From the IMG/VR virus record IMGVR_UViG_3300049893_002614, positions 1-23,284 of that record: a DNA stretch of 23,284 nt, one strand, 5' to 3'. The DNA comes from a virus. The notes under the pieces are model-generated. The model ran no database searches. It worked only from the letters and a program-made list of their open reading frames with translations, and was not told the origin of the DNA. The stretch's first letter is position 1. Each line of letters begins with the position of its first letter. This document shows, piece after piece, positions 8,681 to 15,241 of this stretch. Position numbers and translations under genes: made by a program.

Positions 8681-9094
8681 TCAATCCACTAGCCCGGCCG
8701 CTTTCAAGCGCTCCCGCATCAAATTCAGGAGGCTGGCTTTTTTTGCCCGCACCGCCGGTCGAATAAAAGGCAGGGCTTCAGAGTGCGGCGTACCAAACTC
8801 GACGGAATTTGCCTGGATCATGGTCTCCTTGTCGGTGTAACGCGCATCCCGAATGAACCCCACCGCCACGTAGTTGTAATGACCTTCCCCGGCAGGTGTA
8901 AAAATCTTGATATGGTCTTTCAGGTTCTGGGTGTGAATACCGGTTTTGACCGGCACGCGCCGGATCATCTCAGACTGCAACTGGGTACCCGCCTCCGCTA
9001 ATGCCGCGCGCGCCACCAGGTCAACGTCTTTCCCGGCTTTTTGCAGGGCTTCCAAATACGCTTCCAGCCCGGTCACTTCAAAATTTGATTTCAT
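8681..9094 (-). CDS. HK97 gp10-like tail completion / neck protein
   Basis: A 137-aa protein with the family signature of HK97 gp10-like proteins: a helical N-terminus (GLEAYLEALQKAG), a central RVPVKTG motif and the C-terminal VEFGT...LPFIRPA motif. These proteins act at the head-tail junction or in finishing the tail tube. In most siphoviruses the gene lies before the major tail protein. Here it lies between the tail assembly chaperone and the tape measure. The ATG follows the chaperone -1-frame stop by 12 nt, with GAGG in between. The family call is firm; the exact step it performs is inferred. Confidence 0.85.
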   Translation of the reverse strand: MKSNFEVTGLEAYLEALQKAGKDVDLVARAALAEAGTQLQSEMIRRVPVKTGIHTQNLKDHIKIFTPAGEGHYNYVAVGFIRDARYTDKETMIQANSVEFGTPHSEALPFIRPAVRAKKASLLNLMRERLKAAGLVD

Positions 9095-9106
9095 CGTTGC
9101 GCCTCG

Positions 9107-9433
9107 TCATAACCAGTTTGCATCGTCGGCGTAAATTTCCTGCCGTTGGGCAAGCGGCCGCGCCTGGCGCGCCTTCCACTTCGGATACTCGAACATGAAC
9201 GGGATCAGGCTTTCGATGTCCGTTGCGTCAATGTCCAGCAACGACCAGCCTGTCAACTCCACCAGGGCGCATTCCAGGCTCAATGTCCAGTCGGCTTTGT
9301 CGCCGGTCTCACCGCTCTCTCTGCCATCCTCGACGCTTAGCGCGCCTTGGACGGCAAGGTAGGGTCCATAATGCCGCGGGCCCGGCTGACAATCGCCCGC
9401 AAGACATTGATCATCTCTGTCACGTCGCTCTGC
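9107..9433 (-). CDS. Tail assembly chaperone, -1 frame extension (T part of a G/GT pair)
   Basis: An open -1 frame relative to the upstream chaperone gene, running from 9433 to a TGA at 9107. It overlaps the end of that gene and continues 76 codons beyond its stop. It encodes ...WTLSLECALVELTGWSL, DIDATDIESLI and a C-terminal YADDANWL. The TGW-L-DID pattern is typical of the downstream half of siphovirus tail chaperones made by programmed -1 frameshifting, as with lambda G/GT. No ATG lies near its beginning, and the first alternative start (TTG) has no Shine-Dalgarno, so frameshifting is the most likely way it is expressed. I do not see a classical X-XXY-YYZ slippery heptamer in the overlap. 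The coordinates give the whole open stretch, not a start codon. Confidence 0.62.
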   Translation of the reverse strand, partial: AERRDRDDQCLAGDCQPGPRHYGPYLAVQGALSVEDGRESGETGDKADWTLSLECALVELTGWSLLDIDATDIESLIPFMFEYPKWKARQARPLAQRQEIYADDANWL

Positions 9434-9660
9434 TCATCGAGTATTTCGACGGTCAGCCCATTGCCGAAGATGCTGATAATAAACTGGGTCAATTCATCCA
9501 CGTCGGCTTCTGCATATTGCTCAGGCGGTTTGTCGCCCAGATTCTGATTGAGGCGGATGGCTTGTTTCAACATCTTCCACGGCACAAAACTGCGCGAGAG
9601 GGTTCGCTCAACCGCTTCGGTTGCAGGGTCATATAACGTCAATAGAATGGCAGGAGGCAT
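9337..9660 (-). CDS. Tail assembly chaperone (G-like)
   Basis: A 107-aa acidic protein between the major tail protein and the tape measure. It matches the usual pattern of siphovirus tail chaperones: an N-terminal beta region, a helix with SFVPWKMLKQAIRLNQ, then VDELTQFIISIFGNGLTVE, the hallmark 'fi...fg..lT...l' segment. These proteins bind the tape measure and recruit tail tube subunits, and are absent from the virion. The ATG at 9660 is chosen over a TTG at 9705 because the latter falls inside a strong hairpin. The Shine-Dalgarno is weak (AAGAAAG). A -1 frame continuation follows (see separate entry). The weak ribosome site and the hairpin upstream fit with lower expression than the major tail protein. 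Confidence 0.82.
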   Translation of the reverse strand: MPPAILLTLYDPATEAVERTLSRSFVPWKMLKQAIRLNQNLGDKPPEQYAEADVDELTQFIISIFGNGLTVEILDEQSDVTEMINVLRAIVSRARGIMDPTLPSKAR

Positions 9661-9673
9661 ACACAACTTTCTT

Positions 9674-9706
9674 GTTGCCCCAACGCCGCAATGACGCTGG
9701 GGCAAC
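9674..9706 (-). terminator. Hairpin after the major tail protein gene (attenuator or mRNA-end structure)
   Basis: A 12-bp stem with a 9-nt loop lies 13 nt after the major tail protein stop. It is fully paired only in minus-strand RNA, where the one non-Watson-Crick position is a G-U wobble; the plus-strand RNA would have an A-C mismatch. No clear T-run follows, so complete termination is not expected. Confidence 0.6.
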
Positions 9707-9718
9707 AGAATCAGAAGG

Positions 9719-10627
9719 TTAGACGGTCGTGAAATCGTAGGCGGTCAGCGCCAACGTTTGACCGTAAATATCGGTGGCACCGGAAATGGTGATGATGTGT
9801 TTGGTTGTACCGCTCATGTTGGAGTTCGGGTCAATCGTCACGATCTTGAGCGTCGCGTCAATCGTGATCGCCGATGCTACGATGGCGCCGGTGGAGGCAT
9901 TGACCAATTGAATCCCGGTCACCCCAGTGCGCAGGGCGTTGTTGAACGTCAAGGTCGGCGACGTGGCAACCGCGACACCGCTGGCACCATCCGCAGGCGA
10001 CGGCGTACACGTCAACGCTGAAACCGCACCGGTGGTCGGTGTCTGGACGGCATTCCACCAGGTCGAAGCGTCGAAGGTTGTATCGCTGGTATCCCCAATC
10101 AAACGTTTGACTGAATCGGTGACCGAGCCATCCAGGGCAAAGGTCTTGGTGGTACGCACGGCCGTATACTTCAACTTGATGGATTTCGGATCGGGCGTGT
10201 CCGTTTCGCTGGCTTGTTCCTCGGAGGGCGCCCCGAACGACCCTTTCAGAAACCAAAAATAACGATAGAAACCACCCCGCATTTTGGCGCGAAAGCCCAG
10301 GGCTACATCCGGCGGCGTGCCACCGTTGTCATAGAAACGCCCGGTGGCGGTGTTGTACACCCGCCCCAGCAGGACAGCCAGGTCGTCCAACTTCACACCG
10401 GTCAATTCCAACTCCAACTCCGTTTCCCCTTCCGAGTTCATGACATCGAAGGGTTGGTTATCGGCATATTGCGTCTTGGCATTCGTCTTGGGCGACTGCG
10501 AGACGTTCATGATCGGCGCCAGCGCCACGGGCGTTCCAGCCGCGTACGCAGACGAATTGTCGGTCGTGACCAGGGCATAATAGACCTGGTCAACCCCCAC
10601 GAATGATTTTTTGTTAGTAGGTGCCAT
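9719..10627 (-). CDS. Major tail protein with C-terminal Ig-like domain
   Basis: A 302-aa protein. Residues 1-200 fit phi13-type major tail tube proteins: a FVGVDQVYYALVTTD opening, SEGETELELELTG, an FRAKMRGGFYRYFWFLKGSF core strand and KLKYTAVRT near the end of the tube domain. Residues about 204-302 form a separate Ig-like domain of the bacterial 'Big_5' type (CTPSPADGASGVAV...PTLTFN...; DIYGQTLA). Such domains commonly decorate tail tubes and capsids and may bind cell-surface glycans weakly. The start is certain: AAGGAGA lies 7 bases before the ATG, the best ribosome site of the tail block, as expected for an abundant protein. A hairpin follows the gene. Confidence 0.9.
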   Translation of the reverse strand: MAPTNKKSFVGVDQVYYALVTTDNSSAYAAGTPVALAPIMNVSQSPKTNAKTQYADNQPFDVMNSEGETELELELTGVKLDDLAVLLGRVYNTATGRFYDNGGTPPDVALGFRAKMRGGFYRYFWFLKGSFGAPSEEQASETDTPDPKSIKLKYTAVRTTKTFALDGSVTDSVKRLIGDTSDTTFDASTWWNAVQTPTTGAVSALTCTPSPADGASGVAVATSPTLTFNNALRTGVTGIQLVNASTGAIVASAITIDATLKIVTIDPNSNMSGTTKHIITISGATDIYGQTLALTAYDFTTV

Positions 10628-10636
10628 GCAATCTCC

Positions 10637-10990
10637 TTATTGATTTTCCAAATAGATATAATCGGTCGCCAGTCCATAATGACCCGTACCGGGATCCTTG
10701 GTCAACTGGCGTTGGTCAGACTTCTTGAAACCGGCGGCGCTCATGACGCCATCCACATTCGGCAAGGCGGCCAGCCCGGTGGTATCCCACACCGAAACCT
10801 GCACCTGGTAAGACCGTTCAGTTTCGGCATTATCGGCGTGTTGCTCAGGTGCGCTATCAATCAGCTGAAAGTCAATGAACGTATCCGGCAGGGGCGTACC
10901 GTTCGCCGTCAGATAGGGTTTCAGCGCAAACGGCACTACCGGGTTGAGGGTGCCCAGGGCGTCACGCACGCGTTGATAAATGGTTGTCAC
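10637..10990 (-). CDS. Tail terminator / tail completion candidate
   Basis: A 117-aa protein immediately before the major tail protein, the usual place of the tail terminator (gpU / SPP1 gp17-like). It has the general pattern of that group: an N-terminal helix (IYQRVRDALGTL), a strand with PDTFIDFQLIDS, then ERSYQVQVSVWD and a late TDYIYLE strand. The start is GTG at 10990, with GGAGG 5 bases before it. Nine nt separate it from the next gene. The assignment rests on position and strand pattern rather than a diagnostic motif. Confidence 0.68.
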   Translation of the reverse strand: MTTIYQRVRDALGTLNPVVPFALKPYLTANGTPLPDTFIDFQLIDSAPEQHADNAETERSYQVQVSVWDTTGLAALPNVDGVMSAAGFKKSDQRQLTKDPGTGHYGLATDYIYLENQ

Positions 10991-11014
10991 TGCACCTCCA
11001 ATTCTCAGGCATCC

Positions 11015-11362
11015 TCACGCACTCCCCACCGAGCGCTCGATGCGGAAGACCAGCCAGTGATTGCGTTCCTGCACATTCTCCGGCGGGCTGATCAACTTCC
11101 AGGGCTGGCTGTGCAACAACACCTGCCACGTTGCCAGCACGTCACTGCGATAGCGCACGGTCACCGTGGCTCTCTGCACGGCCTGCGCCGCGTTATTTGC
11201 CACCGCCTCGCTCCCGTGGTCGTACACCACGCGCGCCCGCACCGTGGGGTTGCTGGCAACCGTCGCAAACGTTGCCTTCTGTGCGCCGCCCCCATCCTCG
11301 CTGAGTGTCGGTGCCTGGAATGTGATCCAGGTCCGCAGATCACCAATAGGGACATCAAACAT
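11015..11362 (-). CDS. Head-tail adaptor / stopper (SPP1 gp16-like)
   Basis: A 115-aa protein matching the Phage_H_T_join pattern. It begins IGDLRTWITFQAPT, continues with FATVASNPTVRARVVYDHGSE and RATVTVRYRSDV, and ends with PPENVQERNHWLVFRIER. These adaptors form a ring under the connector that closes the DNA channel and docks the tail. The ATG overlaps the previous stop codon (TAATG). Normally this gene directly follows the connector gene, but here six genes lie between them. Confidence 0.85.
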   Translation of the reverse strand: MFDVPIGDLRTWITFQAPTLSEDGGGAQKATFATVASNPTVRARVVYDHGSEAVANNAAQAVQRATVTVRYRSDVLATWQVLLHSQPWKLISPPENVQERNHWLVFRIERSVGSA

Positions 11363-11682
11363 TACGCCAGGTTTCCTTTCACTTCAAACAGATCCACCGC
11401 TTCGGTGTGACCCTTCCAGGCGCCCAGCTCGTAATATGCCTGTGCCTGCCAGATGCCCAACGCATCCAAATCGCCGGATGCCAGGGTATAGGTCAGGGCG
11501 CCATTGGTAGGCGACCCATCAAACGCCGCGGCAAACGACTTGCCAACCGCGCCAATGACTGCCTTGATCTTGATCTTCAGTTGACCGGCCCCGGTCAGGT
11601 CACGCGCGGTGCCGTCCGGTTGTTTGACGTTGACGACCAGTTTGATGCCCTGCGCACCCAATTGCACAATATCCAGACTCAT
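11362..11682 (-). CDS. Small Ig-like protein of unknown role
   Basis: A 106-aa protein with an alternating strand pattern (IKLVVNVKQPDGTARDLTG..., GALTYTLASGDLDALGIWQAQAYYE). It resembles the N-terminal Ig-like domain seen in baseplate upper (BppU-type) and other phage surface proteins. The 'DLTG' and 'G.W.AQ.Y' features fit such folds, but no specific family is firm. It is coupled on both sides: its ATG overlaps the stop of the repeat protein frame (ATGA) and its own stop overlaps the adaptor ATG (TAATG). A capsid or neck decoration role is possible. Confidence 0.6.
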   Translation of the reverse strand: MSLDIVQLGAQGIKLVVNVKQPDGTARDLTGAGQLKIKIKAVIGAVGKSFAAAFDGSPTNGALTYTLASGDLDALGIWQAQAYYELGAWKGHTEAVDLFEVKGNLA

Positions 11683-12050
11683 GGCACATCCTCCGCCGTA
11701 ACCTGCACTGCCGTGCGACTCACTGCCTGCACGCTGATGGTATCTCGCGCCATACTACTCACCTGCACGCTATCGAACACCCGGGCATTGACGGAAATCA
11801 AACGCAACACACCGCCCAACAAAACCGCAACCAGGAGCGCGCTATCAGTTTCAACAACCTGCCCCACGACCAGCACTTTTTGTCGGAACAAAGCCTGCGC
11901 CGCGTCGCTTTCCAACGCCTGCCCCAGACTCGTCTGCTTGCGGCCCGTCAGGGCTTGCGCCAAATCGTTCTCAAATGCCTGCTGAATCACATTATTCAAC
12001 AACTGTGTGACGGCTTGCGCCAGGTCGGTCTCAACAACCTGACCAATGAC
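11679..12050 (-). pseudogene. In-frame continuation of the repeat protein beyond an amber codon
   Basis: This 123-codon open stretch is in exactly the same frame as the upstream repeat protein and begins directly after its TAG. It carries on the same 20-residue repeats (GQVVETDLAQAVT, NDLAQALTGRK, SDAAQALFRQK, VGQVVETDS), then ends in a different C-terminal part (LLGGVLRLISVNARVFDS...). There is no ATG with a ribosome site at its beginning. Its TGA overlaps the next ATG, a normal operon joint. It is therefore the 3' end of one gene that has been interrupted, or that is completed by amber readthrough, rather than an independent gene. Confidence 0.7.
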
Positions 12051-12597
12051 CTACAATTTTCGACGCGTGACGGCTTGCGCCAGGTCGGTCTCAACAACCT
12101 GAGCAACCGCTTTCAACTTTCGACTCGTCACCGCCTGCGCCAGGTCGGTCTCAATAACTTGAGCAACCGCCTTCAACTTTCGACTCGCCACCGCCTGCGC
12201 CAGGTCGGTCTCAATAACCTGAGCAACCGCCTTCAATTTTCGACTCGCCACCGCCTGCGCCAGGTCGGTCTCAATAACTTGAGCAACCGCCTTCAACTTT
12301 CGACTCGTGACGGCTTGCGCCAGGTCGGTCTCAATAACCTGATTTACACTTGCAAATATCTGCGGCCTCGTTACGGCTTGCGCCAAATCCGTCTCGTTGA
12401 CTTGACCAATCGCCTTCAGCTTTCGAGTGATGACGCTTTGCGCCAGGTCGCTTTCCAGGACCTGTGACACCGCCAGGATTTTCCGGCGCGTAATTGCCTG
12501 CGCCAGATCGCTTTCAGTCACCTGCCCAAGCGCCTTTCGTTTGACACGCGTCAAGGCTTGCGCCAAATTGGTTTCGGTGACCTGATTCACCGTGGCG
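11830..12597 (-). repeat. 60-bp tandem repeats encoding 20-residue units
   Basis: About 13 head-to-tail coding units of 60 bp, one of them 63 bp (near 12341-12403). The units between roughly 12061 and 12340 are almost identical: 12121-12180 and 12241-12300 differ at one position. Units at both ends are diverged. The consensus protein unit is approximately QVIETDLAQAVTSRKLKAVA. There are no spacers, so this is not a CRISPR array. Confidence 0.92.
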
Positions 12598-13232
12598 CTC
12601 AAACCACTCGCAGGTTTGATTGCAATAATTCCCACGACCGCGGGGTCGGTTAGCGATGATGTGGCAGTCTTTGAAACATTTCCAATCGAAGCCTGGGCAG
12701 ATGAATATACCGATCCGTTTTGGAAAAAGCCGGTATCTGCCAAATCTGCATGTTCAGTGTCACCGCCTCCGCTCCACGTTCCTGCTGAAGTCTCATCCTG
12801 TCCAAAAAACGACAAGATCAAGGTGTCAATTACGGTAGTGGCAATGGTCGGTGTGGTATGACTCGTTCCATTTGGCGACGTGCCCGAACTCTTTACATCC
12901 AGTGGCGTGGTGGCTTTCTGCCCTGTAATTCTGAGCATTATTTCGGGTCCTGACGACGATCCAGTCGTCGTCCACTGAAACGAAGTCGCTCCAACATCGC
13001 CCGCAACAGCTTCTTTCCATTCAACGCACAGGGTTTCATCTGTGGATTCATCTTGTAGAATCCAATTTCCCCAACCACTCGGACGCGTGTTAATTGTGAA
13101 ATTGTTATGCCCAAAAATAATCGCAACCAGCAAATTTCCAACCGCAATATTAGGGGGCGCGGGCACATCACGTGTAGTGGTACTGCTATTCTGCGTCTCT
13201 GAAGCCACCGCGGCCACAACGGGTGCAGTCAT
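12051..13232 (-). CDS. Beta-sandwich protein with 20-residue repeat tail (amber-interrupted)
   Basis: The gene encodes 393 aa up to a TAG. Residues 1-210 form a beta-rich domain of a type common in phage surface proteins (AVGNLLVAIIFGHNN..., GWGNWILQDES..., VEWKEAVAGD, DTLILSFFGQDE). Residues 211-393 are tandem 20-residue repeats with the core QVxETDLAQAVxxRK. The open frame begins further upstream, but the ATG at 13232 is chosen because it overlaps the preceding stop (ATGA). In the unit at the stop, the lysine codon AAG of the neighbouring units is TAG, and the repeat continues in frame behind it. Similar 'ETD.AQ' repeats occur in phage proteins as I recall. Location in a head-tail cassette suggests a decoration or adhesion role, but the function is unknown. 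Confidence 0.75.
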   Translation of the reverse strand: MTAPVVAAVASETQNSSTTTRDVPAPPNIAVGNLLVAIIFGHNNFTINTRPSGWGNWILQDESTDETLCVEWKEAVAGDVGATSFQWTTTGSSSGPEIMLRITGQKATTPLDVKSSGTSPNGTSHTTPTIATTVIDTLILSFFGQDETSAGTWSGGGDTEHADLADTGFFQNGSVYSSAQASIGNVSKTATSSLTDPAVVGIIAIKPASGLSATVNQVTETNLAQALTRVKRKALGQVTESDLAQAITRRKILAVSQVLESDLAQSVITRKLKAIGQVNETDLAQAVTRPQIFASVNQVIETDLAQAVTSRKLKAVAQVIETDLAQAVASRKLKAVAQVIETDLAQAVASRKLKAVAQVIETDLAQAVTSRKLKAVAQVVETDLAQAVTRRKL

Positions 13233-13528
13233 GCCGGATACTCCAACCGTATTTCCAGGTTGCTGGCAGGTGTCACGCCGTCCGGGTTTTCGCTGGGGCG
13301 GTACGCTACCGACCCATTGGGTTTGCCTGTCCGTGTCTGCCCGGCATTCACCAGCAAGCCAACCACCTGGTTTGGGGTCTCCGTCCGCCAGGCTGAAAAT
13401 CGGCAACGTTGCGGCGCGTTATTGATTGCGCGCGCCACGACTACGGCAAACGTCACGTCGTCATAATCCACCTCGACGCGTATCAAGCCGTTGACCCATT
13501 CACCAAGTCGCGCTGTTACGGTCGCCAC
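13229..13528 (-). CDS. Conserved-looking 99-aa phage protein, function unknown
   Basis: A beta-rich protein with no family I can name. Visible segments are LGEWVNGLIRVEVDYDD, VVVARAINNAP, then a Gly/Asn-rich region and a C-terminal SNLEIRLEYPA. The preferred start is the GTG at 13528, which overlaps the end of the preceding small membrane gene and has a GGCGG-type site about 8 bases upstream. The open frame extends further back, but there it is antisense-like sequence over that small gene. Its TGA overlaps the start of the repeat protein (ATGA), so the two are translationally coupled and may work together. Confidence 0.55.
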   Translation of the reverse strand: MATVTARLGEWVNGLIRVEVDYDDVTFAVVVARAINNAPQRCRFSAWRTETPNQVVGLLVNAGQTRTGKPNGSVAYRPSENPDGVTPASNLEIRLEYPA

Positions 13529-13623
13529 TTCAACACCGCCAAACACACAGCCAGAATAACAATCCACACAGGCATCGAAAACAACAGCCCAAACGCAATG
13601 CCGCGCCACAACTTGTGATTCAT
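13516..13623 (-). CDS. 35-aa single-span membrane peptide
   Basis: ATG at 13623 to TAA at 13516, three nt after the stop of the preceding gene. The peptide is MNHKLWRG followed by one hydrophobic span (IAFGLLFSMPVWIVILAVCL, residues 9-28) and a short basic end LKWRP, giving positive charges on both sides. It is too short for usual gene finders, but it fills an otherwise empty gap between genes and overlaps the next start. No strong Shine-Dalgarno is seen, so it is probably coupled to upstream translation. A role as a small holin-like or membrane-anchoring peptide is possible but not shown. Confidence 0.5.
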   Translation of the reverse strand: MNHKLWRGIAFGLLFSMPVWIVILAVCLAVLKWRP

Positions 13624-13625
13624 CG

Positions 13626-14105
13626 TTACGACGCCCGATAGAAACCAGCCGTTGCGATCTGCGCTGTGATGTCACTGCCGTCCGGTGTCACCGCGAAATC
13701 ATGCAGGGTCATCGGCACAATGTTCGCGTCCGTCCCGCTGGTCGTGTCGTTATCGAAATTCGTTGTGAAATCACTGATGGCTCCGGTGCCGTCATTGGCT
13801 ACGCCGGTCCACGTCTGGTCTGGCATATCCAAATCCACGCGGTCATTTGCATCATCCGGCGCGAATGCCACAATATCTGCATCGGTCAACGTCTTGCGCG
13901 CATACCCGGTATTTGTGGCTTCATTGGTTGTGCCAGACACCAGGTCGCTGAACGTGTCCTTATCCTTGAGCGTTGCATCCGACTCAATGCCCGAAGACGC
14001 CAACAAAGCAATAATGATGGCTGAATTGGCCGGGTCATTGCTGTCAACCCGGTTATACAATTCCGCCACGCGGCCCAAGGCGATGTTGAATACCAGATTA
14101 GCCAT
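13626..14105 (-). CDS. 159-aa phage structural-type protein, function unknown
   Basis: The ATG at 14105 is chosen over longer starts because GGAGG lies 6 bases before it. The gene overlaps the preceding one by 8 nt. The protein begins with a short helix (MANLVFNIALGRVAELYNRVD), then a helical NSAIIIALLASSG segment. An acidic beta-rich part follows with GYARKTLTDADIV, DANDRVDLDMPDQTWTG and a late PMTLHDFAVTPDGSDI. I have the impression of a family often met in siphovirus head/neck regions, but I cannot name it. It is highly acidic with no catalytic motif, which suggests a virion protein. Confidence 0.65.
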   Translation of the reverse strand: MANLVFNIALGRVAELYNRVDSNDPANSAIIIALLASSGIESDATLKDKDTFSDLVSGTTNEATNTGYARKTLTDADIVAFAPDDANDRVDLDMPDQTWTGVANDGTGAISDFTTNFDNDTTSGTDANIVPMTLHDFAVTPDGSDITAQIATAGFYRAS

Positions 14106-14682
14106 TGCGCACCTCCACCGGGTACCTGTACACCCTGCCAGGCTGGTGCCTGAATTTGGCATGTTGGTCGTCTGCCAGCACGCATTCATAATGTTTCAGC
14201 CAGATATACCCTGCCGGTACAACCGGGTCAGGACTTGGTGTATTGGCGTGCTTCTGGGCCACATGCAGGCGCGCCATCTGCCCACCCTCATCACCCTCCA
14301 GCTTCGCGTCACAATGCAGGCAATAGCGTCCCGGCTCGCGTTGGATACGATACTGCAAAGCCACCGCCGCGCCGTTGTGTTCGACGTGCAGGGTCAGCTG
14401 ATGCCCCTCGATCTCCATCAACCCACAGGTCAACAGGGTGATCGCCAGATCCAGGCTGAAATGTTGCGCAGGATTTGTGCCGGTGTGAGCCAATAACAAT
14501 CGCTCAATGCGCGGCGGCTGGATGGCCGCCTTCTCGTCCACGATGCGCTTGGCGATCTCATTCGTCAGTTCTTCTGACACGTTCAGGGTCAATGCCTGCG
14601 CCTTGGCATTCTCCAACGCCAACTTTTTTTCCTGTATATACCGTTCCAGGTCACCCTGGTGATAGATACGTTTCAATTCCAT
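14098..14682 (-). CDS. 194-aa protein with zinc-finger-like motif, function unknown
   Basis: The first ~60 residues are a long charged helix (LERYIQEKKLALENAKAQ...). Residues around 120-145 contain CLHCDAKL...MARLHVAQKH, that is C-x2-C-x15-H-x4-H, which could bind zinc in a C2H2-like way. A Tyr/Trp-rich C-terminal part follows. AGGAG is 8 bases before the ATG. It is the first gene after the connector and opens the accessory cassette. Possible roles are DNA or partner binding, or a structural zinc knuckle; none can be chosen. Confidence 0.6.
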   Translation of the reverse strand: MELKRIYHQGDLERYIQEKKLALENAKAQALTLNVSEELTNEIAKRIVDEKAAIQPPRIERLLLAHTGTNPAQHFSLDLAITLLTCGLMEIEGHQLTLHVEHNGAAVALQYRIQREPGRYCLHCDAKLEGDEGGQMARLHVAQKHANTPSPDPVVPAGYIWLKHYECVLADDQHAKFRHQPGRVYRYPVEVRNG

Positions 14683-14715
14683 ATATCACGCTCCTAATTG
14701 TTGCCACAGAAACAC

Positions 14716-15225
14716 TCACGACCGCACGTCCGCGGCGGGATGCTTTACGACGACCACATATTGGTTGGCAGACAAATCACCCACACCGGTTTGTTGCAGT
14801 TGATCGTCCTGGCTGACGGTGGACTCAAACTGTGCGGCTTGCGAACCACTCACGCCATACGTCCCGATCAGGCGGATAACCTGATCACCCTGCTGTAGTC
14901 CAACGATGGCAATGCCGCCCGCACCAACCCGTCCTAAAAACCCATACTGCCGAAACTTGAGCGCTTCGGCTTCGAGTTGCACCAGCGTCTGCCGTAGCGT
15001 CAGCGGCGCCTGCCCGATCAGGGTCGGGTTGTCGTACCAATACAGCAACAACATCCCGGCCGCAGTGATGGCGCTTGGGTGGAGGGTGGCATCTTGCGCC
15101 CAGTCATGCCCGGTGGCGTTATACAAATACTCATCCACCAGCGGCAACAACTCCAGCAGGAGCGTGTCTGTGGCAGAACTCCGTAGGAAGATCGCGGCTT
15201 TGGTCGGGGTCAAAATCGTGGACAT
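14716..15225 (-). CDS. Head-tail connector (HK97 gp6-like)
   Basis: A 169-aa protein. Residues 1-95 fit the Phage_connect_1 / gp6-like fold: LTPTKAAIFLRSSATDTLLLELLPLVDEYLYNATGHDW, then ITAAGMLLLYWYDNPTLIG and a QTLVQLEAEALKF helix. The last 70 residues are a beta-rich extension. The connector ring attaches to the portal and receives the adaptor. The ATG at 15225 has only a weak ribosome site (TTGAG), and a double hairpin lies just upstream, so expression is probably low relative to the coat gene. Confidence 0.82.
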   Translation of the reverse strand: MSTILTPTKAAIFLRSSATDTLLLELLPLVDEYLYNATGHDWAQDATLHPSAITAAGMLLLYWYDNPTLIGQAPLTLRQTLVQLEAEALKFRQYGFLGRVGAGGIAIVGLQQGDQVIRLIGTYGVSGSQAAQFESTVSQDDQLQQTGVGDLSANQYVVVVKHPAADVRS

Positions 15226-15241
15226 CAATCACTCAATTTTT

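Noticed and set aside
11679-12002. Separate gene of 107 codons starting at a TTG
   Set aside because: Same frame as the upstream repeat protein, continues its repeats, and has no ribosome site at its start; treated as the part behind the amber codon.
12541-12575. Plus-strand TTGACA-like box within the repeat gene
   Set aside because: It lies inside coding repeats, has no convincing -10 box and no gene downstream on that strand.
11830-12597. Regular 60-bp repeats considered as a CRISPR array
   Set aside because: Units are contiguous with no unique spacers, keep an open reading frame and encode a 20-residue protein repeat. No cas genes are present.
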